Positions 39,926 to 50,815 of a DNA stretch of 64,000 bases are shown one piece after another. Below the pieces are notes generated by a model. That model was not told where the DNA came from. It saw only the letters and a program-made list of their open reading frames with translations, and did no database searches. Source of the DNA: Bifidobacterium callimiconis (lineage in GTDB: Bacteria > Actinomycetota > Actinomycetes > Actinomycetales > Bifidobacteriaceae); contig NZ_QXGJ01000005.1 of assembly GCF_003952005.1 (NCBI RefSeq), positions 124,001-188,000 on the forward strand, given 5' to 3'. Within the stretch, counting starts at the first letter, position 1. Each line of letters begins with the position of its first letter. A program made the position numbers and the translations under genes.

Positions 39926-42670
39926 ATGCGAAATTGGAAGAAGAAGACGCTCGGAGGCGTGCTTGCGGCAGCGATGCTGGTGAGCCTTGTCCCCGCTACG
40001 AGCGCACTGGCGGCAGACAATACCGCCAAGACGACTGACTCGCAGAGTCAGTCCGTCACCAGCTGCAGCGTGAATTTCCGCGTCAATGGCTATGTCGTTC
40101 AGGCTGGCACCGGCGTCGGCAGCCTCGGCTGTGATTCCACCGTTGCCCAGGCCGCCGCCGCGGTGAAGGCCTCGTTCAACGTGCCGTCCGGCAAGGTCAT
40201 CTCCGGCTGGACCCTCAACGGCGCCAAGATCAACACCGGCGCCAAGCTCAGCGAACCCGAGTTCGCCACCAACTCCGAAGGCCTGCCCGGCGGCGCCATC
40301 CTCGACGCCGTGCTCAAGGACGCCCCGAAGCCGGCCGCCACCTTCGTCGTGACCGTGCACGCCAACGGCGGCACCTTCCAGTCCGGCATCGACAAGGGCC
40401 ACCAGGGCGACACGTCCTTCACCGTGACCAACGGCTCCAAGTTCGTGAGCAAGCTGCCCAAGGTCTCCCGCCTCGACTACGTGTTCACCGGCTGGACCTA
40501 CGACAAGGCCGGCAAGAGCAAGGTCATCGACACCGATTTCATCTCCGCCAACACTGAGGTGTACGCCCAGTGGAAGGCCGTCGACGTCGATCCGGGCGCC
40601 AGCGTGAACACCTTCACCCTGACCGTGTCCACCAACGGCGGCGTGATCCAGAACGGCCAGTTCGCCGGACAGTCGGGCGACGTGCAGAACACCGTCGGCC
40701 AGAACGAGAAGGTGCTGTCCTCGGTTCCCACCGTTGCGCGTGACGGCTACAAGTTCGTCGGCTGGTCCTACGACCAGGCCGGCAAGTCCGTCGTGATCGC
40801 CAACGACTTCATCTCCGCCGACACCCACGTGTACGCCCAGTGGACCAAGATCACCACCTCCCGCGTGATCGTCCACTCCAACGGCGGCACGTTCCAGTCC
40901 GGCAACGAGCAGGGCAACGTCGGCGACGACTCCATCGAGGTCGTGGACGGCGACACCTTCGTCGACAAGCTGCCGAAGGTCTCCCGCCTCGACTACGTGT
41001 TCACCGGCTGGACCTACGATCAGGCCGGTAAGAGCAAGGTGCTCGACTCCGACTTCGTGTCCGCCAACATCGAGGTGTACGCCCAGTGGAAGGCCGTCGA
41101 CGTCGATCCGGGCGCCAGCGTGAACACCTTCACCCTGACCGTGCACACCAACGGCGGCACCATCAAGGGCGGCGAGTTCGACGGCCAGATGGGCGACGTC
41201 ATGACCACCGTCGGCCAGAACGAGAAGGTCGTCTCCGTGGCCCCGTCCGTGGCTCGCCTCGACTACGCGTTTGCCGGCTGGTCCTACGACAAGGACGGCA
41301 ACTCCAAGGTCATCGACACCGACTTCATCTCCGCCGACACCGAGATCTGGGCCCAGTGGAAGGCCGTTGACGTCGATCCGGGCGCCAGCGTGAACACCTT
41401 CACCCTGACCGTGTCCACCAACGGCGGCGTGATCCAGGACGGCGAGTTCGCCGGCCAGGCCGGTGACGTGCAGACCACCGTCGGCCAGAACCAGACCGTG
41501 CTGTCCGTCGTGCCGACGGTGACCCGCGAGGGCTACACCTTCAAGGGCTGGAGCTACGACAAGGCCGGCAAGTCCGTGGTGATCGCCAACGACTTCATCT
41601 CCGCCGACACCCACGTCTACGCCCAGTGGACCAAGCAGCCGGTGCGCTACACCGTCGTGTACAACACCAACGGCGGCAACATCAACGGTGAGGTGGGCGA
41701 CTTCCAGATCCAGGTGAAGAAGGGCGAGACCCTGCTCGACAAGCTGCCGACCTCCGACACCCTCAAGCGCGACGGCTTCACCCTCAAGGGCTGGACCTAC
41801 GCCGAGACCGGCACCAAGCTGGACGGCAAGGCCGTGAAGAAGACCGACAAGGTGAAGGGCAACGTCTACAAGGTCGTGGCCCGCTGGGATGCCAACGACG
41901 TTGACCCCGGCATGCAGGTCGAGCAGTTCAACGTGGTGTACAACACCAACGGTGGCAACATCAACGGTGAGGTGGGCGACTTCCAGGTGCAGGTTGCCAA
42001 GGGAGACACCATCCTCGACAAGCTGCCCGGCGCCGACACGCTCGTCCGCGACGGCTACGTGCTCAAGGGCTGGAACTACGCCGAGACCGGCACCAAGCTG
42101 GACGGCAAGTCTGTGAAGGCCTCCGACACCGCGACCAGCGACATTTACAAGCTGATCGCCCGTTGGGAGCCGACCGACGTCGACCCCGACATGAACGTCG
42201 AGCAGTTCAACGTCATCTACAACACCAACGGCGGCAACATCAACGGCGAGGTCGGCGACTTCTCCGTGCAGCTCGGCAAGGGCGAGACCATCCTCGACAA
42301 GCTGCCCGATGCCAACACCCTGGTGCGCGACGGCTACAAGCTCAAGGGTTGGGTCTACGCCGAGACCGGCACCGACAAGGACGGCAAGGCCCTGACCAAG
42401 ACCGACGTCGTGGAAGGCAACGTGTACAAGCTCGTCGCCCAGTGGACCAAGGTCGTCCCGGCCGCCACCCTGACCCCGGCCCAGAAGACCGAGAACAAGG
42501 CTGAGAACAAGACCGACAACAAGACCACGACCTCCACCAACAAGAAGGTCGACACCAAGAAGGCCGCGACCAAGAAGAAGCTGGCCACGACCGGTGCCGC
42601 CGTCGGTGGTGTGGCCGTCGTGGTGGTGCTGTTGGCCGCCGCCGGTTTCGCTCTGCGCAAGCGCGCCTGA
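39926..42670 (+). CDS. InlB-repeat (Listeria-Bacteroides repeat) surface protein, LATTG anchor
   Basis: 914 residues from ATG 39926 (TTGGAGG upstream). A signal peptide ends at SALAA (about 31). Six or more tandem beta-grasp repeats of about 85-90 residues follow, each with a Y/F-x-F-x-GW(T/S)YD core and ending VYAQW, linked by VDVDPGASVNTFTLTV or DVDP. Three C-terminal repeats form a second type (VVYNTNGGNINGEVGDF). A Lys-rich spacer, LATTG (about 886), a TM span and ALRKRA close the protein. LAxTG anchors suggest a housekeeping sortase other than the pilus enzyme. Near-identical linker DNA suggests repeat number can change. Ligand unknown. Confidence 0.9.
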   Translation: MRNWKKKTLGGVLAAAMLVSLVPATSALAADNTAKTTDSQSQSVTSCSVNFRVNGYVVQAGTGVGSLGCDSTVAQAAAAVKASFNVPSGKVISGWTLNGAKINTGAKLSEPEFATNSEGLPGGAILDAVLKDAPKPAATFVVTVHANGGTFQSGIDKGHQGDTSFTVTNGSKFVSKLPKVSRLDYVFTGWTYDKAGKSKVIDTDFISANTEVYAQWKAVDVDPGASVNTFTLTVSTNGGVIQNGQFAGQSGDVQNTVGQNEKVLSSVPTVARDGYKFVGWSYDQAGKSVVIANDFISADTHVYAQWTKITTSRVIVHSNGGTFQSGNEQGNVGDDSIEVVDGDTFVDKLPKVSRLDYVFTGWTYDQAGKSKVLDSDFVSANIEVYAQWKAVDVDPGASVNTFTLTVHTNGGTIKGGEFDGQMGDVMTTVGQNEKVVSVAPSVARLDYAFAGWSYDKDGNSKVIDTDFISADTEIWAQWKAVDVDPGASVNTFTLTVSTNGGVIQDGEFAGQAGDVQTTVGQNQTVLSVVPTVTREGYTFKGWSYDKAGKSVVIANDFISADTHVYAQWTKQPVRYTVVYNTNGGNINGEVGDFQIQVKKGETLLDKLPTSDTLKRDGFTLKGWTYAETGTKLDGKAVKKTDKVKGNVYKVVARWDANDVDPGMQVEQFNVVYNTNGGNINGEVGDFQVQVAKGDTILDKLPGADTLVRDGYVLKGWNYAETGTKLDGKSVKASDTATSDIYKLIARWEPTDVDPDMNVEQFNVIYNTNGGNINGEVGDFSVQLGKGETILDKLPDANTLVRDGYKLKGWVYAETGTDKDGKALTKTDVVEGNVYKLVAQWTKVVPAATLTPAQKTENKAENKTDNKTTTSTNKKVDTKKAATKKKLATTGAAVGGVAVVVVLLAAAGFALRKRA

Positions 42671-42738
42671 GTGATTCACGACCGTCGGTGACGACCGTGT
42701 GCAGTCTGCCTCCCTGCTGACCGTCGTCACCCGACCCT

Positions 42739-42773
42739 GCCCCGCATCCGATCCCTCGGGTGCGGGGCCTTTT
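42739..42773 (+). terminator. Terminator after the InlB-repeat gene
   Basis: GCCCCGCATCC with GGGTGCGGGGC, then CTTTTCGTTTT. Confidence 0.85.
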
Positions 42774-42844
42774 CGTTTTCCGTCCGTACTCCTAGTGTGA
42801 TCACACTGCATTCCTGACGTGACCGCACCGGAGAAAAGAGGGGG

Positions 42845-42960
42845 TATAGTGGTCGGCGGCGGTTTCGGCCGCCCACTTGCAAGTGACGGCGGATCCTTGC
42901 TCCTCCTCGCAGGATCCGTCATGGCCCCGCGTCTCGTTCCTCCGAGCGCGGGGCTCTTTC
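42845..42960 (+). ncRNA. Candidate short structured transcript or attenuator before the PRTase-like gene
   Basis: TATAGT (42845-42850) can serve as -10. Downstream are four consecutive hairpins: GGCGGC/GCCGCC (42855-42873), CACTTGCAAGTG (42874-42885), GGATCCT/AGGATCC (42891-42917), and a terminator-like GCCCCGCG/CGCGGGGC (42924-42954) followed by TCTTTC. It could be an attenuator for the gene at 43058 or a separate small RNA. The T-run is poor. Confidence 0.35.
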
Positions 42961-43003
42961 ATCGTTCGGAGTTTGGCATCGTCGACCGTGATCGTTCCGG
43001 CCG

Positions 43004-43048
43004 TTATCCCCAGCCTTGTCCACGGCCGTGGGATAAGGCTGGGGATAA
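43004..43048 (+). promoter_or_regulatory. Near-perfect palindrome 9 nt before a start codon
   Basis: TTATCCCCAGCCTT pairs with AAGGCTGGGGATAA. At the centre, CCACGGCCGTGG is itself palindromic. It abuts the ribosome site region AAGGTGAAGG of the gene at 43058, so as RNA it could affect initiation; as DNA it resembles an operator with two TTATCCCCA half-sites. Confidence 0.5.
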
Positions 43049-43057
43049 GGTGAAGGC

Positions 43058-43804
43058 ATGAGTGAACAGAATTCCGCGGGATTCCGCAAGACCGGCACGC
43101 CCGACGTGCGCGACGACAACAACGGCGCCGCCTCCGGCGCATTCGGACTGGCCGACGACTTCTTCGACGCCAAGGATCTGCTGCGTCGCATGCTGGAAAA
43201 GGAAGTGTCCGACAAACCGTTCAGCGAGCTGACCGCCGTGGCGCTCGACCATCAGGGCAACGGTCTGATCGGCCACACGCTGCTCGACACGATCGAGGAG
43301 CAGGGCTACGGCCTCGACGACTTCGACGCCGTGGGCGCGCTCACCGCCGCCGCCGTGCCGCTCGCCTGTGCCATGGTCTCCGCCGCCTCCTCCCGCGGTC
43401 AGGATCTCGACGCGTTCGTGATGGACTTCGTCTACCCGGGCGTCAAGGGCCCAAGCATCAAGGGCAAGCGTGTGATCCTGCTCGACTCCTGGCTGAGTGA
43501 GAAGTCCTACGTGCAGACGTCGTCGCTGGTGACGCTGCGCAACGGCAACGAACTGAGTCTCGACTTCGGCATCGTCGAGCATGAGGGTGCGGAGATTCTC
43601 GCCGTCGCGGCGCTGATCGGCGGTGTCGACATGACCGAACCGAAGATCGACGTGATCAATCCGGTGACCGGCGAGGAAAGCGAACTGCCGTTCATCGAAG
43701 TGTTCAAGGAAAGCGAACTGCGTGACCACGTGCCGTCCTCGCCCGTCGACGAGAGCACCGACGACTCCGACGACTCCGACGACGAGGAGACCCCCGAGGC
43801 ATGA
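43058..43804 (+). CDS. Phosphoribosyltransferase-like protein (PyrE-type fold)
   Basis: 248 residues. The pattern LTAAAVPLACAMVSAASSRGQDLDAFVM (in parts, about 90-115) followed by GKRVILLDSWLSEKSYVQTSSLVTL (about 132-150) follows the strand-loop-helix order of orotate phosphoribosyltransferases. The PRPP loop, normally VDDVxTTG, reads LDSWLSEKS, so catalysis is doubtful. The C-terminus is very acidic (DSTDDSDDSDDEE). It overlaps the next gene by 4 nt. Identity as a PRTase relative is an inference from motif order. Confidence 0.6.
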   Translation: MSEQNSAGFRKTGTPDVRDDNNGAASGAFGLADDFFDAKDLLRRMLEKEVSDKPFSELTAVALDHQGNGLIGHTLLDTIEEQGYGLDDFDAVGALTAAAVPLACAMVSAASSRGQDLDAFVMDFVYPGVKGPSIKGKRVILLDSWLSEKSYVQTSSLVTLRNGNELSLDFGIVEHEGAEILAVAALIGGVDMTEPKIDVINPVTGEESELPFIEVFKESELRDHVPSSPVDESTDDSDDSDDEETPEA

Positions 43805-44616
43805 GGGAGCCCAATCCGATCACCAAGGCCGCCATGGAGTCCGGCGAGCCCACCTTCCGCGAAGTGGGCGTGGGCCCGTGGTCCGAGACGCATCCCGGCC
43901 GTCCCCGTCCCGACGATCTCGGCGACCCCGCCAACTACGATCCGCGTTACGACACCGCCCTGCTCGACGATGGCGACCGTCGCAACGTGCTCGACAAGTA
44001 TCGTTACTGGAGCGTGCCGGCCATCAAGGCCGATCTTGACGCACAGGGCCGTCACACGTTCGAGGTGGCCATCGAGAACTGGACACACGACTTCAACATC
44101 GGATCGATGGTCCGCACCGCCAACGCGTTCGCCGCGGCCCGCGTGCACATCGTGGGACCGCACAAGTGGAACCGCAAGGGCGCGCTGATGACCGAGCTGT
44201 ACCAGCACATCCAGCATCATCCCACCGTCGCCGATCTGGTCGCCGACTGGCATCGACGCATCGCCGCCGCGATCGAAGACACCGAGCACAACGCCGCCGA
44301 GGCCGCCCGCCGCGCCGACTATCAGGGCACCGCATACTGGCAGTCCGAAGTCGACGATCTCAAGGCCGCGCGCGTAATCGCCATGGACATCATCCCCGGC
44401 GCGGTGCCGATGGAAACCTACCGATTCCCCAAGCACTGCCTGCTGCTGTTTGGCGCGGAAGGCCCCGGTCTGAGTGAAAAGGCGCTCGAACTGGCCGACG
44501 ACGTCGTATACATCTCGCAGTTCGGATCCGTCCGATCCATCAACGCGGGCGCGGCGGCCGCCGTCTCCATGCACGCGTGGATCGCCCAGCACGCGAGGAT
44601 CGGCGGACGGGCATAA
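43801..44616 (+). CDS. SpoU/TrmH-family RNA 2'-O-methyltransferase
   Basis: 271 residues, starting in an ATGA overlap with the previous gene. The SPOUT knot motifs are clear: motif 1 NFNIGSMVRTANAF-like (about 99-112, with the conserved Asn and Arg), motif 2 LLLFGAEGPGLSE (about 215-227), and motif 3 ISQFGSVRSINAGAAAAVSMHAW (in parts, about 239-261). It methylates a ribose in tRNA or rRNA using SAM. An N-terminal extension of about 90 residues contains FREVGVGPWSE. Co-translation with the PRTase-like gene is likely. Confidence 0.9.
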   Translation: MREPNPITKAAMESGEPTFREVGVGPWSETHPGRPRPDDLGDPANYDPRYDTALLDDGDRRNVLDKYRYWSVPAIKADLDAQGRHTFEVAIENWTHDFNIGSMVRTANAFAAARVHIVGPHKWNRKGALMTELYQHIQHHPTVADLVADWHRRIAAAIEDTEHNAAEAARRADYQGTAYWQSEVDDLKAARVIAMDIIPGAVPMETYRFPKHCLLLFGAEGPGLSEKALELADDVVYISQFGSVRSINAGAAAAVSMHAWIAQHARIGGRA

Positions 44617-44689
44617 TCAGGTAACCGACAGTCGGAATCATCCCCGTGGCGGATTGCACACGAGGGGGGTACACGGGTAAGTTGGAATC

Positions 44690-45721
44690 ATGCTAGAGAT
44701 AGAGGAGCTTTCCAAGGCGTTCAGGGGGAAGAAGGCCGTGGACCGGATCTCCTTCACCGCCCGCAACGGTCGGGTCACCGGATTCCTCGGACCCAACGGC
44801 GCCGGCAAATCCACCACCATGAAGGCCATGCTCGGGCTCATCCGCCCCGATTCCGGTCGTGCACTCATCGACGGTCGCCCATACAGCAAACTCTCATCGC
44901 CCATGCGCGCGGTCGGCGCGGTGCTCGACGCCCGGTCCGCGCACAAGGGCATGAGCGCCTACGCACATCTCAGAGCGCTCGCCCTGACCAACGGCATCCC
45001 CAAATCCCGCGTGGACGAAGTAATCGCCATCACCGGCATTGACAGCGTGAAGAAACGCAACGCCGGCAGCTACTCGCTCGGCATGAGCCAACGACTGTCC
45101 ATCGCAGCCGCGCTGCTCGGCGATCCTTACAATCTCATTCTTGACGAGCCGATCAACGGACTCGACCCCGAAGGCGTCAAATGGGTGCGCGAACTCTGCC
45201 GCTACTACGCGGCGCAGGGCCGTGCCGTACTGCTCAGCTCCCACCTGATGAGCGAAGTCGCGCTCACCGCCGACGATCTGGTGATCATCGGACAGGGGCG
45301 CATCCTGCAGCAGGTGAGCGTTGCCGACTTCGTACGGCAGCATTCCGGCGACGGCATCCGCGTGGTGGCGCCCGACCCTGACCGTGTACGCAACGTACTC
45401 GTCTCCACGTTCCCCACCGTGCGCGTGGAGCCGGTGGAACGCAAGGAAAGCGATCCGCCGCGCGGGTATGCGCTGCGCGTGACCGGCGCGCCGCTTGAAT
45501 CAATCGCGCAGGCGCTGGCCCACAGTCAGACCGTGACCTATCAGTTCGTGCAGGAGCGCGGTTCGCTCGAGGACGCGTATCTGGAACTCACGCATGCGTC
45601 CGCCGAATACCGATCGACGTTGCCGGGACGGGAATCCAGTGCCCCGCAGTCCAGCGCGCAGTCGGCCGGTGAGGCGCCCGCCAATGATCAGGCCGACGAA
45701 CAGCAGGGGAGGGGACACTGA
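44690..45721 (+). CDS. ABC transporter ATP-binding protein
   Basis: 343 residues. Walker A GPNGAGKST (about 36-44), Q-loop region, signature YSLGMSQRL (about 127-135), Walker B NLILDEPINGLDPEG (about 147-161) and switch His in SSHLMSE. This is the BcrA/NatA-type ATPase of ABC-2 exporters. The C-terminal 90 residues form the usual regulatory extension plus a Ser/Gln-rich tail. -10 TAAGTT (44678-44683) lies 6 nt before the ATG, suggesting a leaderless start. The stop codon overlaps the permease start by 1 nt. Confidence 0.92.
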   Translation: MLEIEELSKAFRGKKAVDRISFTARNGRVTGFLGPNGAGKSTTMKAMLGLIRPDSGRALIDGRPYSKLSSPMRAVGAVLDARSAHKGMSAYAHLRALALTNGIPKSRVDEVIAITGIDSVKKRNAGSYSLGMSQRLSIAAALLGDPYNLILDEPINGLDPEGVKWVRELCRYYAAQGRAVLLSSHLMSEVALTADDLVIIGQGRILQQVSVADFVRQHSGDGIRVVAPDPDRVRNVLVSTFPTVRVEPVERKESDPPRGYALRVTGAPLESIAQALAHSQTVTYQFVQERGSLEDAYLELTHASAEYRSTLPGRESSAPQSSAQSAGEAPANDQADEQQGRGH

Positions 45722-46908
45722 TGGCAGCACCACGACGAGGACGACACGCACGTCCGGCAACCGACGCCGCTGATGAATGGCGGCCGATGATGGAGGACGA
45801 GCCGGCGGATCAGCAGCAGGCATCACGGTCAGCATCGCAGTCGGTTCAGTCGGTTCAGTTGCAACCGGTCCAGTCGGCTCAGCCGCAGCCGCAGTTCGCC
45901 GCCCCGGCAGTCGCCCGGCCTCCGGAACCGCCGCATCCGGCATCAATCCGTCGGCAGGAGCAGAACGCCGCCCAATCAGGCGACAATCCCCGGAACACGT
46001 CCCGTCGCCGTCCGCGCGCCCGCCGTCCCCAACCCAGCAGCGTGCCCAACGGGCGTCTGAACCTGTGGGGCTGCATTCGCGGCGAATTCGTCAAACTGTT
46101 CGCGCTCGCCTCCACCTACTGGCTGATGGGCATCACGCTCGTGCTGCTGCCGGCCGGCGCGGCTATGAACGCATGGGCCGTCCACTGGACCGCGAGCATC
46201 GACCCACAGACCGGCAAGACGCTCGCCACCCCGAACCCGGTGGACGTGGCCGATCTGTGGATATCCGTCGGCGGCTTCGTCTCCACCGTGGCCATCGTGA
46301 CCGGCATCTTCGGCGTGCTCGCCATCACCGCGGAATATTCGACCAAGTCCATCCAGGCCACGCTCACCGCCAATCCGAAACGCATGACCATGATCGTGGC
46401 CAAGTTGATTGCCGTCTCGCTGATCGTGTTCCTCGTCTCGCTCGCCGGACTGCTGATCTCATGGGCGGTCGTGGCGATCATGTCGAATGACTGGTCGATC
46501 ACGCAGCTGTCCGGCCGCGAATGGCGACTGCCGTGGATCACACTGTTCGGCGGCGCGGCATCGCTCACGCTGATGGCATTGCTGGCGTTCGGCGTCGGCG
46601 CGATCTGCCGTAGTACGCCCGGCGCGGTGTTCGCGTACATCGCCATCCTGACGATCCTGCCGAGCATCCTGTCGATCGTATCGATCGTGGCCAAGGAGTT
46701 CGGTTGGGTGGGCACCATCGCCTCGGTCATGCCCAGCGGCAGCATCGGCCGGTTCCTGCAGATGAACGTGTCGTCCGCGCTCACCAGTTCGGTCAGCTAC
46801 GACTACTTCGTGCCCAACTGGTGGCAGAGCCTCCTCGTGCTCGTGGGCTGGACCGTGGTATCCGTGGCGCTCGGCTCCTTCGTCATCAAACGCGCCGACG
46901 TGAAATAG
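45721..46908 (+). CDS. ABC-2 type exporter permease
   Basis: 395 residues with a one-base overlap (TGATG) with the ATPase gene. A cytoplasmic head of about 115 residues is rich in Gln, Ser, Pro and Arg. It precedes six hydrophobic segments from about residue 128 to the end, with the typical ABC-2 order and a FITAEYSTKSIQATLTANPKR-like coupling helix (in parts, about 200-220). With the upstream ATPase it should form a bacitracin/peptide-type export or membrane-protection system. The substrate is unknown. Confidence 0.88.
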   Translation: MAAPRRGRHARPATDAADEWRPMMEDEPADQQQASRSASQSVQSVQLQPVQSAQPQPQFAAPAVARPPEPPHPASIRRQEQNAAQSGDNPRNTSRRRPRARRPQPSSVPNGRLNLWGCIRGEFVKLFALASTYWLMGITLVLLPAGAAMNAWAVHWTASIDPQTGKTLATPNPVDVADLWISVGGFVSTVAIVTGIFGVLAITAEYSTKSIQATLTANPKRMTMIVAKLIAVSLIVFLVSLAGLLISWAVVAIMSNDWSITQLSGREWRLPWITLFGGAASLTLMALLAFGVGAICRSTPGAVFAYIAILTILPSILSIVSIVAKEFGWVGTIASVMPSGSIGRFLQMNVSSALTSSVSYDYFVPNWWQSLLVLVGWTVVSVALGSFVIKRADVK

Positions 46909-46918
46909 CAACCTTCGT

Positions 46919-47101
46919 GCTTCCTCCGAGGGAGGGAGCTGGTCTGGAGCTTGAGGTGTTCGACGCCCCAAGTCCTGTGCTCCCTCCTGAGGAGGGAGCT
47001 GGCGCGTGAAGCGCGACTGAGGGAGGGAATGCAGCCGGATGGTTTTGGAGCCCTCCCTCTGTCACGGCATTGCCGTGACATCTCCCTCCCTGGGAGGGAG
47101 A
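46919..47101. repeat. Two-hairpin repeats before gatC
   Basis: A partial unit at 46919-46943, a direct unit at 46978-47028 (second stem GCGCG/CGCG), and an inverted unit at 47050-47100 (second stem GTCACGGC/GCCGTGAC). Confidence 0.8.
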
Positions 47102-47198
47102 ACGTCCTTTTCCCGCCACTCAGTCCGCCTCTCCGATTCGCTGATGACTGTCCGGGCGGGCGTTCGGAACATGACCAATCCGTGTCACATACGGCACT

Positions 47199-47204
47199 TA
47201 TAGT
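47199..47204 (+). promoter_or_regulatory. -10 of gatCAB operon, probably leaderless
   Basis: TATAGT ends 7 nt before the gatC ATG at 47212. Confidence 0.5.
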
Positions 47205-47211
47205 GAAGGGC

Positions 47212-47502
47212 ATGCCTACTTTTTCACGTGAAGAAATCGTGCATTTGGGCGACCTTGCCCGAATTGCGCTCACTGACGAGGAAATCACCCGACTCCAGGG
47301 CGAACTGAACGTCATCGCCGACTCCATCAACGAAGTGCAGAAGGTGGCCGGCCCCGACGTGCAGCCCACCGCAAACCCGGTTCCGCTCGAGGCCTACCTG
47401 CGTCCCGACGTGGCCGAAACCCCGCTGACCCAGGCCGAAGCCCTTGCCGGCGGTCCCAAGACCGAGGCCGGCATGTTCGTGGCCCCGCGCATCCAGGAAT
47501 AA
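47212..47502 (+). CDS. gatC: Aspartyl/glutamyl-tRNA amidotransferase subunit C
   Basis: 96 residues, the small stabilising subunit that wraps GatA and GatB. The family pattern [25 protein letters not shown], in parts (residues 4-28), is complete, with the central [15 protein letters not shown] helix and conserved LRPD (about 62-66). It is first in the gatC-gatA-gatB order, with 21 nt to gatA. It takes part in converting Glu-tRNA(Gln) to Gln-tRNA(Gln). Confidence 0.95.
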   Translation: MPTFSREEIVHLGDLARIALTDEEITRLQGELNVIADSINEVQKVAGPDVQPTANPVPLEAYLRPDVAETPLTQAEALAGGPKTEAGMFVAPRIQE

Positions 47503-47523
47503 CAAGGGGAGAAACGAAACCTC

Positions 47524-49056
<1,533 letters not shown>

Positions 49057-49078
49057 AAGCGCGCATTAGGAGCAGATA

Positions 49079-50578
49079 ATGGCAGAAAAACTCATGAAAT
49101 TCTCCGAGGCCGTCAAGAAGTACGATCCGGTCATCGGTCTGGAAACCCACGTTGAGCTGAGCACGAACACCAAGCTGTTCTGCCCCGCCCACATCGAATT
49201 CGGCGGCGAGCCCAACACCCAGCTGACCCCGGTCTCCCTGGGCCTGCCCGGCAGCCTCCCGGTGATCAACAAGACCGCCGTGGACTACGCCATCAAGCTC
49301 GGTCTCGCCCTGCACTGCGAGATCGCCGAGTGGAGCCAGTTCGCCCGCAAGAACTACTTCTACCCGGACATGCCGCGCGACTACCAGATCTCCCAGTACG
49401 ACAAGCCGACCAACGGCAACGGCTACCTCGACGTCGAGCTCGACGACGGCAGCGTCTTCCGCGTGCCGATCGAGCGCGCGCACATCGAGGACGACGCCGG
49501 CAAGAACACCCACATCGGTGGAGCCGACGGCCGCATCGAAGGCGCCGACCATTCGCTGGTCGACTACAACCGCGCCGGCGTGCCGCTGATCGAGATCGTC
49601 ACCAAGCCGATCGAAGGCGTGGGCGACCGCGCCGCCGAGATCGCCGGCGCCTACATGCGTACGCTGCGCGACATCGTGCGCGCCCTCAACATCAGCCACG
49701 CCCGCATGGAACAGGGCAACATGCGCGCCGACGTGAACGTGTCGCTGCGCCCGAGCCCGTCCGACCCGTACGGCACCCGCTCCGAAACCAAGAACGTCAA
49801 CTCGTTCCGCGGCATCGAGAAGACCATCACATACGAGATCCGTCGCCAGGCCGCCCGCCTCGACGAAGGCAAGGAGATCCTGCAGGAGACCCGCCACTGG
49901 GACGAGTCCACGCAGACCACCGCCGGCGGCCGACTGAAGACCGACGCCGACGATTACCGCTACTTCCCGGACCCCGACCTCGTGATGCTGCACATCACCA
50001 AGGAGCACATCGCCGAGATCGCCGCCGAAATGCCGGAAATGCCGCGCGAGCGCCGCAACCGCCTGCAGAAGGAATGGGGACTTTCCGACCTGCAGATGCG
50101 CGACATCATCAACGCCGACGCCCTCGACCTGATCGAAGAGACCGTGAAGGCCGGAGCCAAGGCCGCCGGCGCCCGCAAGTGGTGGCTGGGCGAGCTGAGC
50201 CGCGAAGCCAACAAGAAGGAAGTCAGCCTCGAAGAGCTGCCGATCACCCCGGCCGACGTGGCCGAAGTGGAGAAGCTCATCGCCTCCGGCAAGCTCAACG
50301 ACAAGCTCGCCAAGCAGACCGTCGCCGGCGTGCTCGCCGGTGAAGGCACGCCCGACGAGGTCGTCAAGAAGCACGGCTACAAGATCGTCGAGGACACGGG
50401 AGCCATCGAAGCCGCCGTGGACGAGGCGCTCGCCGCCAACCCGGACGTGGCCGAGAAGCTCAAGAGCGGCAACATGAAGCCGATGGGCGTAATCATCGGC
50501 GCCGTGATGAAGGCGACCCGTGGCCAGGCCGACGCCAAGGCCGTGACCAAGATCGTCATGAGCAAGGTCAAGGGCTGA
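49079..50578 (+). CDS. gatB: Aspartyl/glutamyl-tRNA amidotransferase subunit B
   Basis: 499 residues. The kinase-like cradle domain binds and phosphorylates the tRNA-bound glutamate: [20 protein letters not shown] (in parts, residues 15-36), [15 protein letters not shown] (about 99-113), and the HIEDDAGK metal-site region. The YqeY-like tail domain (about 350-499) ends [21 protein letters not shown]. AGGAG precedes the start. It ends the gatCAB operon. Confidence 0.97.
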   Translation: MAEKLMKFSEAVKKYDPVIGLETHVELSTNTKLFCPAHIEFGGEPNTQLTPVSLGLPGSLPVINKTAVDYAIKLGLALHCEIAEWSQFARKNYFYPDMPRDYQISQYDKPTNGNGYLDVELDDGSVFRVPIERAHIEDDAGKNTHIGGADGRIEGADHSLVDYNRAGVPLIEIVTKPIEGVGDRAAEIAGAYMRTLRDIVRALNISHARMEQGNMRADVNVSLRPSPSDPYGTRSETKNVNSFRGIEKTITYEIRRQAARLDEGKEILQETRHWDESTQTTAGGRLKTDADDYRYFPDPDLVMLHITKEHIAEIAAEMPEMPRERRNRLQKEWGLSDLQMRDIINADALDLIEETVKAGAKAAGARKWWLGELSREANKKEVSLEELPITPADVAEVEKLIASGKLNDKLAKQTVAGVLAGEGTPDEVVKKHGYKIVEDTGAIEAAVDEALAANPDVAEKLKSGNMKPMGVIIGAVMKATRGQADAKAVTKIVMSKVKG

Positions 50579-50586
50579 ACCCGTTA

Positions 50587-50608
50587 GGAAAACGCCAAAG
50601 ACGTTTTC
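50587..50608 (+). terminator. Hairpin after gatB
   Basis: GAAAACGCC...GACGTTTTC; the same module (AAAACGCC-like stem, then CAGG...AAGCCGGCAGGCGAGC) recurs at 54257 and 62082. Confidence 0.6.
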
Positions 50609-50697
50609 AGGATTCAGACAAGCCGGCAGGCGAGCGCGGTCCACAGTCGCAACCTGAAAAGTGACTGTGAAAACCATGCGACTCGCTACCACAGAGC

Positions 50698-50730
50698 AGA
50701 TTCCCCGTGTATCCTATACGCGGGGAATCT
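50698..50730. terminator. Strong hairpin before the GNAT gene
   Basis: AGATTCCCCG...CGGGGAATCT with inner GTAT/ATAC and a very short loop; there is no T-run on the plus strand. Confidence 0.6.
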
Positions 50731-50815
50731 GTCATTGTGGACGGAACAGACACCTGAACGAGGCAGACAACTGAACACGGTCAGACGTGACCGATAACCG
50801 ATGAGAAAGCGACCA

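Noticed and set aside
40560..42440. Regular DNA repeats in the surface gene as a tandem repeat locus outside genes
   Set aside because: They encode in-frame InlB-type protein repeats.
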